DNA of 64,000 nucleotides from Legionella bononiensis (lineage in GTDB: Bacteria; Pseudomonadota; Gammaproteobacteria; Legionellales; Legionellaceae), in assembly GCF_016786215.1 (NCBI RefSeq), contig NZ_JADOBG010000002.1, positions 1-64,000 of the forward strand, read 5' to 3'. Position numbers and translations under genes: made by a program. The notes below the pieces were generated by a model. The model made no database searches. It was given only the letters and a program-made list of their open reading frames with translations, and was not told the origin of the DNA. Shown piece after piece: positions 1-8,300 of the stretch (position 1 is the first letter of the stretch; each line of letters opens with the position of its first letter).

Positions 1-2
1 AC

Positions 3-2780
3 ATTATCATGATTCTATCCGTTGGTATGGTCGGTTATCAGTACGTGATGGGGAAAAAGCTCGAATCATTAACTCGCTTTATGCTGACCACCTTTTTAGT
101 CATGTATTGCGTGCTGGGCATTAAAGTGCCTGTGGCTATTATTGACATGCAGACAGCCGAAGGAGCAGGGGAAGCCTTAACGGTTGATCATGTACCGCTA
201 GGCGTTGCTTTACCTGCCTCATTGATTAGTGGCATGGGGTATGGAATTACGACTGCCTTTAGTGATGTATTTCGCATGCCAGATAGTCTGGAGTATAACA
301 AAACAGGAATGATTTTTGGTGCAAGAACCTGGCTGGCCGCAACTCAGACAAGACTCTCCATGTCGCCTGATTTGGCACAAGACCTATCGTCCTTTATCCG
401 CCAATGCGTGTTTACGGCAAAACTTTTGGCAAGCCATCAATTAAGCCCTCAAGAGCTGACCCAAAGTGCTCATCTTTCTAAAACCTATTTTGAGGAGCCC
501 TCACCCATTTATCGGGTGATTCTGCATAATGGAGTCAATTTAAGTTGTGGTGACGCGGCAGCCAATTTGAAGACTCGACTGCCCATTGCAGCGAAATTGG
601 AGTTGGAGCGTCTTAATCATCTGGTAACCACAGGCGCTTTAACATCACGCAACACAGACAGCAGTTCGTTGCCTGGCGAAAAGACTTTTGGTGACAGACT
701 GCAGGCCGCTCACAAATATTACATGAACATTACCGAAGATGCTGCCGAAACACTCACCCAAAATATCTTAATTAATGCGACCCGAGATGCCGCAGCCGAT
801 GCTTTTGCTTTTTCAGGAGCTGATGCTGCACTCATGAATTACACCAATACGGACAGCACCCAAAAAATGCACATCGCTGAAGCCAATAGTTTTTGGCTTG
901 CAGGATTTCGCCTGCCTTACTATATGACCGTGATGTGGATGTTGACGCTGTGTATCTTTCCATTAGTCGTTTTGATTTCATTTTTTCCGACCCTGAGTAA
1001 CGCTTATTTCCTGTGGGTGCAATCTCAAATCTACCTTTGGTCATGGCCACCGATGTTTATTATTTTTCATTGGTTTGTTTCCATGGCCTCAAGTACTACC
1101 ATTACTTTGTTTGGTCAAAAAACAGGAGGAGTGACCTTCTCTAATATCGATTCATTAGCCAGCATGCACAGTAATTTTGCCTATACGGCAGGTGCATTGG
1201 CGGCAAGTGTTCCAGTTATTGCCCTGTACATCACGAAAGGATTAGGACAGATTTTAAGTACATCCTCCCAGCATTTTGGTGGTATGGCGCAATCTTTGTC
1301 AGTCAGTGAAGCGCAATCTGCAGCTGCAGGTAACATCTCAATGGCAAGTTACAGCGGTTGGAATATGAACTATGAAAATACCAGCGCCAATAACGTTTCG
1401 GCCAATAAGCACGATACCAATTGGACGAACATGCATGGGATGCACACGGAACAATTGGGAAGTGGTGTGCTTAAGACTACCACAAGCCATGGGGATGCTG
1501 TTTTTGACGTAAATCCTGGGATGTCACGAGGCCCCGTACACATTTCAGATACAAAGGCCTTAAGCGGCTCTTTAAATCAGGCTTTTGAAGAATCCAGACA
1601 GGCTGCAGCCAATGAAAGTCAGCATTATCAAACGTCCTTGTCCAGTTTTGCGCACAGTGCCGTGCAGTTATCTAAAATGCAGGGGCATGATATGCGTTTG
1701 GGCGATGGAGTGTCTGAAAGTGAATCCGGTCAATACAGCCAGGCATTATCGACCATGACGCATATTGCCTCGGATGTAGCTAAACGCGAAGGGATAAGCC
1801 AAGAGGATGCGCTGGCTCATATGACCGCTGCTGGATTAAATGTCCACGCCGGAGTTGCAAGTGAAAAAAGCATACTGGGAAGCATTGGGCGGTTTGCTTT
1901 TGGAGCAACAGGAGGTGCTGATAGTCATGCCAAGTTCGATCGGTCATCAACAAGTAGTGATCGTTACCATGAAGGGACGGACAGCAGCATGTCAGCGAAG
2001 GAAGCAGAAGACTTTAATCAGGCGCTTAATTACGTGAGCCAGTTTGCACAAAACCATCATTTTGATAACAGCCATTCGGAAGGGGCAAGCCTTTCGAATC
2101 AAATGGGTACCGATTTAAGGGAGGCGCAAACGGCAAGCCAAAACTATGATGCCTCGATGTCTAAAGCCGCTCGCATTAGCACGGCCAGGAGTTATGTGGA
2201 ATCAAACGCTGATCAAGTTACTACCGATCTTAATCAGGCATTTCCTGGCTTTGTGGCACACCGCATTGGAGAGAAGGCACGAGATGAATTGTATTCCAAT
2301 CCTTCAGATCTGGCTTCATTAAAACAATTACAAACGCTAGCTAATGAGTTTATCCATGAGCAACGAGAAGGTTTAATCGCACAATACGGCAATGCTTCTA
2401 AAAATGCTCGGATTGACTCCTTTTATCAGGATGCAGCAAATCCATTAAGTTCAAAAGAATCACAAATGAGAGCTGACTACCACAAAAACAGTAATGCATT
2501 GGAGGATTCTGGAAGGACTATGAGAGTTGGCATGGATGCATCAAGAGCCAAAAGTATGCAGCAAAAAATTAATAATCAGGTAGATGCGGCGGTAAATAAA
2601 ACAAGCAGTGGAGGAGGGCGTTTAAAGAGTCAATACCAGCAAGCGGTTGAAACAACAAACAACGATGTAGGCGAAGGTAAAAAACTGGGGCAAACCAACG
2701 TGGCTATACCCGCCTATTTTACTAAATGGGTTGATCATCATGATAAATCAGCCCCAAAGAAGGAGCTTATCCATGAATAA
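3..2780 (+). CDS. traG: TraG, F-type mating-pair stabilisation/pilus assembly protein (5' partial)
   Basis: Inner-membrane protein of the F-type conjugation machine. In F its N-terminal half is needed for pilus assembly and its periplasmic C-terminal half for mating-pair stabilisation and entry exclusion. The reading frame is open to the left window edge, so the true start lies upstream; the first ATG, at 9, is probably internal. The N-terminal half resembles F TraG in order: a hydrophobic segment, then VDHVPLGVALP, a TGMIFGA stretch and NLSCGDA. Further hydrophobic segments lie near residues 300-335, 345-365 and 395-415. The remaining half is hydrophilic and rich in Ser, Ala, Gln and Asn, as in F TraG. 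The visible length of about 925 residues is close to F TraG (938). The stop overlaps the next start by 8 bp. Confidence 0.93.
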   Translation: MIMILSVGMVGYQYVMGKKLESLTRFMLTTFLVMYCVLGIKVPVAIIDMQTAEGAGEALTVDHVPLGVALPASLISGMGYGITTAFSDVFRMPDSLEYNKTGMIFGARTWLAATQTRLSMSPDLAQDLSSFIRQCVFTAKLLASHQLSPQELTQSAHLSKTYFEEPSPIYRVILHNGVNLSCGDAAANLKTRLPIAAKLELERLNHLVTTGALTSRNTDSSSLPGEKTFGDRLQAAHKYYMNITEDAAETLTQNILINATRDAAADAFAFSGADAALMNYTNTDSTQKMHIAEANSFWLAGFRLPYYMTVMWMLTLCIFPLVVLISFFPTLSNAYFLWVQSQIYLWSWPPMFIIFHWFVSMASSTTITLFGQKTGGVTFSNIDSLASMHSNFAYTAGALAASVPVIALYITKGLGQILSTSSQHFGGMAQSLSVSEAQSAAAGNISMASYSGWNMNYENTSANNVSANKHDTNWTNMHGMHTEQLGSGVLKTTTSHGDAVFDVNPGMSRGPVHISDTKALSGSLNQAFEESRQAAANESQHYQTSLSSFAHSAVQLSKMQGHDMRLGDGVSESESGQYSQALSTMTHIASDVAKREGISQEDALAHMTAAGLNVHAGVASEKSILGSIGRFAFGATGGADSHAKFDRSSTSSDRYHEGTDSSMSAKEAEDFNQALNYVSQFAQNHHFDNSHSEGASLSNQMGTDLREAQTASQNYDASMSKAARISTARSYVESNADQVTTDLNQAFPGFVAHRIGEKARDELYSNPSDLASLKQLQTLANEFIHEQREGLIAQYGNASKNARIDSFYQDAANPLSSKESQMRADYHKNSNALEDSGRTMRVGMDASRAKSMQQKINNQVDAAVNKTSSGGGRLKSQYQQAVETTNNDVGEGKKLGQTNVAIPAYFTKWVDHHDKSAPKKELIHE

Positions 2781-3396
2781 TGAAGAAATGAATTCACAAG
2801 AATTAAAAGAGGCCATCGCCTTGGATATAGAAACATTAAAAACATTGGACGTGGATATTATGCCGGCCAAGGAGTATTACCAGGCGAACAGGCGTTTGTT
2901 TTTGCATGTTTTTTTTAAACTATATGGAACAATACTTCTAGGATTTTTACTTCCACTTCCTTTTTATTGGAACGTGTTGATGGTGGAGACTTCAACGCAC
3001 GAGCTCATCTACATTTTTTTCTGGCTGCCATTAATGGCTCTAGGACTGTGCCTTTTTGTTTTTCTATTCATTTACAGCTCATTAAATCAATACATTTTGA
3101 TTGACTATCAATTGAAACACAAACTAAGAACAGGCTCATTGATTGTAAAACAAATAAGGCGAGCTGGGACTATAGCCTATCGAATATTTGCGGGGATTGT
3201 TTTGATTCCATCACTGTTCTTGTTTCCCAGTGCTGCCTTCTTCATATCCTTTGGCGCTTTTTTCATCAGTGGGATTTTAACGAGCATCCTTGTTGAAATG
3301 GAGCTCAATAGGATAGGCATCAGCGTGCTGTTTACTCTTATAAAGAATTATTTTGATAAGGACAAAAATGCCAGTGCGGCAATACCCTTAAAATAA
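2773..3396 (+). CDS. Inner-membrane protein in the traS (entry-exclusion) position
   Basis: A 207-residue membrane protein. ATG 2773 is chosen over in-frame starts from 2731 because AAGAAGGAG ends 7-8 bases upstream and the ATG overlaps the traG stop, which suggests translational coupling. The first 50 residues are charged. They are followed by about four strongly hydrophobic stretches near residues 55-75, 85-110, 145-165 and 165-185, then a short charged tail. I do not recognise the family by sequence. In F the gene after traG is traS, the inner-membrane entry-exclusion protein that recognises donor TraG. Position, size class and membrane character fit that role, but this is inference from context only. 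Confidence 0.75.
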   Translation: MNNEEMNSQELKEAIALDIETLKTLDVDIMPAKEYYQANRRLFLHVFFKLYGTILLGFLLPLPFYWNVLMVETSTHELIYIFFWLPLMALGLCLFVFLFIYSSLNQYILIDYQLKHKLRTGSLIVKQIRRAGTIAYRIFAGIVLIPSLFLFPSAAFFISFGAFFISGILTSILVEMELNRIGISVLFTLIKNYFDKDKNASAAIPLK

Positions 3397-3485
3397 AAAA
3401 AACACATCAAAAAGAATAATTTTTAACCACAAATACAAGCAGTGGAAGCCGCTGCTTTGCCCAAAACAAGCAGGAGGAAGATAAA

Positions 3486-5339
3486 ATGAGTCATGAATCC
3501 AATTACAAACATTATACCCGGGGAGGCCAGATCTCATTCCATAATCTGCGGATGTGGTTTCAGATTAACAAAGCGCTCTTTCATGTTTACTTATTCATTT
3601 GGGCAGGGTTAAGCATTGTATTGACCGGTATTTTTGCGCCACATGGAATGATAAGACAGACGGTGTCCTATCACGCGGCTCACTTTTATCACCTGGCAGG
3701 GGTGCCACATGTATTTTCTATCCCTGTTAAAGGGGGGTATGCATCACAAACTGTCGAGCAGCTTCTCCACAATCACTATTTTTCTGCTACCTCAGATCGT
3801 TTACTGACCTTCTTGTTACAGTCAACTCTATGGAGTTTTCCCTTATCGTTGATTGTGGCACTTTTGGTGAGCCGATATTTCATTTATCGAGGAAAGGTAC
3901 AAACACAAAACCAATTTATACGAGGGGCGAGTTTAGTCCCATCAGAAACACTTAAAAAACAGATAATAAAGCAAAGAAAAGCATCTGATTTACATCTTGA
4001 TGGATTCCCTCTTTTGCAAGGCTCAGAGGTACAGCATTTATTAGTACATGGTACGGTCGGTATGGGAAAAAGTCAGTTCATCATGAAATTGATGGATTGT
4101 TTACGTGCGCGTGGCGACCGAGTCATTGTTTATGATAAGGGGTGCACGTTTACTCAGGCGTATTTTCAGGAAGGTCATGATGTCTTGCTCAATCCTTTTG
4201 ATGCACGCTGCGCTAATTGGGATTTATGGCTGGAAGCCCCAAAAGATGAATTACTGGAAAATATGGCAGAAAGTCTTATCCCTATGCATGGAGAAAACGA
4301 TCCGTTTTGGGTTAATGCAGCACGTACCGTGTTTGCCTGTCTTGCAAGTCAAATGCGTGAGGATAAAGAACGTTCCTTATCCAAGCTGTTAGGGTTACTT
4401 GTAACTGGCGAGTTTAGCGAGTTGGAACCTTATCTCAACGGTACAGCCGCAGCGACTTTGGTCAGTAATAAAATAGAAAAAACAGCCATCTCCATTCGCT
4501 CTGTCATTACAACCTACCTTAAATCAATGCAGTCGTTAAGTGGGCTTGATGAGTCTGGGAAGCCTTCCTTTTCCATTCGTGATTATCTGTTAAATAAAGA
4601 TTTGGAGGGCTGGCTTTTTATATCAAGCAATGGGGAGCAACATAAATCTTTAAAGCCGTTGATTTCGATGTGGATTGCCATGGCATCACTGACACTCTTA
4701 AGTTTGCCAGAAGACGCGAACAGGCGAATTTGGTTTATTTGTGATGAATTACCAAGCCTGCACAAATTACCCTTATTGGGTGAAACCATTGCTGAAGTCA
4801 GGAAATTTGGCGGCTGTTTTCTTCTGGGAATGCAGAGCTTTAGTCAATTGGAGAAGGTATATGGGCGTAGTGGGGCAGCTGAAATTTTTGATTTGCTTAA
4901 TACCCGAGCCTTTTTTGCAAGCCCAAGCCATGAAATGGCGCAACTTGTCAGTAAAGAGCTTGGGGATGAAGAAATTGATGACACCCGAGAAAATTACTCT
5001 TATGGAGCCAACTCCATTCGTGACGGTATTTCATTAGGAAAAAACCGTATAACACGCCCCTTAGTAACCTATCCTGAAATTATGGGACTTGATCCCCTTA
5101 CCTGCTACCTGCGTTTACCTGGTCAATATCCTATTACTAAATTGGAACTTCTCTATCAAAAACGAAGTGCAAAAGCATCAGGTTTTTTACCTCGAACCCT
5201 ACCGCTTCCTTCGGCCTGTAATGCAACTCTTAAAAATACTGCTGTTGTTAATGATACGGCAGACAGCCGCTTTGATGCTCAAGCACCAATCAATAAGAAA
5301 CGTGTCGAACGTGAGTGCGATATGGAATCCATTTTTTGA
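3486..5339 (+). CDS. traD: TraD, type IV coupling protein
   Basis: Hexameric inner-membrane ATPase that links the relaxosome to the type IV secretion channel and pumps the transferred strand. Two N-terminal membrane segments lie near residues 30-50 and 115-135. Walker A GTVGMGKS lies near residues 189-196 and Walker B FICDELPSLHKLP near 415-427. Long runs match F TraD, including LNPFDARCANWDLW, EKTAISIRSVI, WLFISSNGEQHKSLKP and NTRAFFASPSHE. At 617 residues it is shorter than F TraD (717), lacking the long Gln/Pro-rich C-terminal extension that docks on TraM. AGGAGGAAGATAAA precedes the ATG. It lies 14 bp before traI, so the two are probably co-transcribed. Confidence 0.97.
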   Translation: MSHESNYKHYTRGGQISFHNLRMWFQINKALFHVYLFIWAGLSIVLTGIFAPHGMIRQTVSYHAAHFYHLAGVPHVFSIPVKGGYASQTVEQLLHNHYFSATSDRLLTFLLQSTLWSFPLSLIVALLVSRYFIYRGKVQTQNQFIRGASLVPSETLKKQIIKQRKASDLHLDGFPLLQGSEVQHLLVHGTVGMGKSQFIMKLMDCLRARGDRVIVYDKGCTFTQAYFQEGHDVLLNPFDARCANWDLWLEAPKDELLENMAESLIPMHGENDPFWVNAARTVFACLASQMREDKERSLSKLLGLLVTGEFSELEPYLNGTAAATLVSNKIEKTAISIRSVITTYLKSMQSLSGLDESGKPSFSIRDYLLNKDLEGWLFISSNGEQHKSLKPLISMWIAMASLTLLSLPEDANRRIWFICDELPSLHKLPLLGETIAEVRKFGGCFLLGMQSFSQLEKVYGRSGAAEIFDLLNTRAFFASPSHEMAQLVSKELGDEEIDDTRENYSYGANSIRDGISLGKNRITRPLVTYPEIMGLDPLTCYLRLPGQYPITKLELLYQKRSAKASGFLPRTLPLPSACNATLKNTAVVNDTADSRFDAQAPINKKRVERECDMESIF

Positions 5340-5353
5340 TAGAGGAATAAATC

Positions 5354-8300
5354 ATGTTAAGTATGCAAGTAAAACCTATTACTAATCCCAAGTATTATTT
5401 TGATAAAGAAAATTATTACTTTACTAATCAATTAACCACCGAATGGGTTGGCTTAAGTGCTGTACGTCAAAACCTATCTGGAGAGGTCAACGTACTCGAT
5501 CTTGAAGCCGTTGTTGGCGGTACATTACCAAGCGGTGATGTCATTGGTCTGAAATCTCTTAGTGGTGAAATCAAGCATCGTGGTGGTTATGACTTGACCT
5601 TTTCCGCACCTAAATCTGTGTCGTATCTTGCGCTGGTCTGTGGGCATAAAGAATTTGTTGATTTGCACTTAAATGCGGTGAAAACCGTATTGAAACTCAT
5701 TGAGAGGGAAGCTGCAGAAGCGCGAAAGTCAGGGAAAGAAGGCATAGAGTATGAAAAAACTGGCAACCTGTGTTTTGCAACCATTCTTCATGACACCTCG
5801 CGAGAGCAAGATCCCCAACTTCATGTGCATGCGCTGTTGATGAATTTAACTGAGCGTCTTGATGGCAAGTGGCGTGCACTGGCTTCTGACATCAGTCGCA
5901 ATCACGGAACCATGGAATGGATTATGGATAACCAAATCTTTTTAGGCCTTGTGTATCGTTCTGAAATTGCTCTTGGTTTAAAAAACATGGGGTTAGAAAT
6001 AGAGCAGACTGGTGATGCGCATGGTTTATTTGAAATCAAACATTTTGATAAGGAACTCTTGGCGCAATTGTCCAAACGTCGCGCTCAGGTTGAGGAACAA
6101 ATAAAGGGAATGCACTCTGATTCTCTAAAAGCGTATGACCGGGCAACTTTGGATTCCCGAAAAGCAAAAGAGACGACCGATCCCGAGGTATTGCGTGAAC
6201 GTTGGAACAAAGAAAGCGAAGATTTGGGTATTAATCCATCGACTTATTTAGCTACTTTGAAAGAACAAACTCATGCGGCACACTCGATAAAGGATACTCA
6301 AATCAAGAGTCAAGAGTTTGGAATGGGTGTGTTTGATGCCATTGCTCACTTAGAAGAAAAAAAACTTAAGTTTACTTATCAGGAGCTATTGCAGACAAGC
6401 CTTTATTTTTCATTGGGCGAGCAGGGGTTTGATGCGCTGATGTCTCAGATTGAACAGGCGCTTGGCACACAACAGCTTATTGCTCTTGATACAGAAGATA
6501 CGTGTTTTACAACGCATAAACTCATCTATAAAGAGCGTGAACTTATTAAAAAAATCTCAGACTTTACGCCACAAAAAAATGCCATAGTTCGCGATATGAA
6601 TAAGGTAAAGGAATTAACGAATAATGAGTCCATTCAAAAAGGGGTTACACAGGCCTTATCTCATAAAGAGGGGGTTGTTCGAATCAAACAAGAAAGTGCC
6701 ACATCACGAGAGCTTCTAAGCACTTTAATCGATTATGCGCAAAATTCAAAAAAAATTAGAGTACTTGCTCCATCAACTCTTTCTGCACTAAGCATTAATA
6801 AAGATATGGCCAAATCAGCGCCCTCATTGTGGCAATGGATTTTATCTATTGGAAAGCAGGATTTGTGCGAAACAGTTGCAGGCTTTAATTACCGTCATGA
6901 CTCAGACCATAGACTACCTTTTTTTAAAAGTAAAAAAGAGCGAGAGCTACTTATTGTGGATGAGTCACAGCGCCTTTCTCCTGACGAGATGAATACCTTA
7001 TTAGCTATCGCAGATAGGCGTGCGGCCAAAGTAATTCTTCTGGAAAAATCACACTCATTAAACGGCTTTAAGTCAGATATACCAGGTCTTCTTGATAAAG
7101 CTTTTGTGAAAACATTTAATGTCGAACATAAACCGTTGCGTACCTCCAATGTCAATCTGATAGAAGCGCGAGAAAAAGATGCTCGTATTTTAAAAACAGC
7201 CGCGCTCTATAGTGCCCTGCCATTGAATCAAAGGCAGAATACCCTGGTATTAACTGCATCGAAGCTGGAGGCAAAAGAAGTTAATGAAACCATTCGAACA
7301 AAGTTAAAAGAACAAGGTGAGATTTCATCGGAAGAAAAAATTATTAATACGTTGACCCGTCTCTCACTTACGGACAGTGAAAAAAAACTGGCTAAAAGTT
7401 ATCAGAAAGACTTGGTATTAATCCATAACACTCGCACAGAGTCTAAAAAATTCACCGTGATTAGTGTTAATGAGAAGGATAATCTGCTGGTTGTGCGTAA
7501 TCACAATGGGGGAATCTCACAATTACCTACTAAAAATATTACAGGTTCCATGCAGGTTTATGAACAAACGCCACTCTCTATTGGGATAGGTGAACAATTG
7601 GTGGCCACGGGAAGCCTTTCCTTTGAGGGAGTAAAAATGGGTACTCAGTATGAAGTATCCGCGTTTACACGTCATGGAATAAAGATAAAGAATGGAAAAA
7701 ATACCATTCACCTAATCACGAGTACCGACAAACATCTTCCTCTCAATTATGCATATGCCAAGACCATGCATGCTCATGATTTTAAGCCTGTTGAAAGAAC
7801 GCTCGTTACTCTACCAGCCTATGCTCTTCGTCAAAACACCCTGTCGTTGTTATCGGAATCAACTAAAGAAGAGTTAATGATTATTACCGATGATGTGGAT
7901 AAGGCTAACCGATACGCTTTAAGGACCACCTCACAAGGTTCTGCAATATCCTTAACTTTAGAGGCTGCCAAAATGAATCATGGAGCACAAATTATTGACA
8001 ACGTAACCACCGGTGAGCTGTTAACATCACTTGAGAAAGCCCTAGTACTTTTGTCCGGTGAAAAACCAATAAAAAGTGATGCAGAAAAAGCACTGCAATT
8101 TGCTATAGCCCATCTTTCAGAGAGAGAAGCTGCATTCGAAAGGGAAGAAGTACTCAAGGTGGCACTGGATAAGGCTATTGGGAAGTCAGGCTTTAACGAA
8201 TTGGATACTGTATTAGATAAGGTAATAAAAAGCGGTGATTTAATTTCTGGAACCCAGAATTTGTTGACCACCAAAGAAGCTGTTGTCTTTGAAGAATCCA

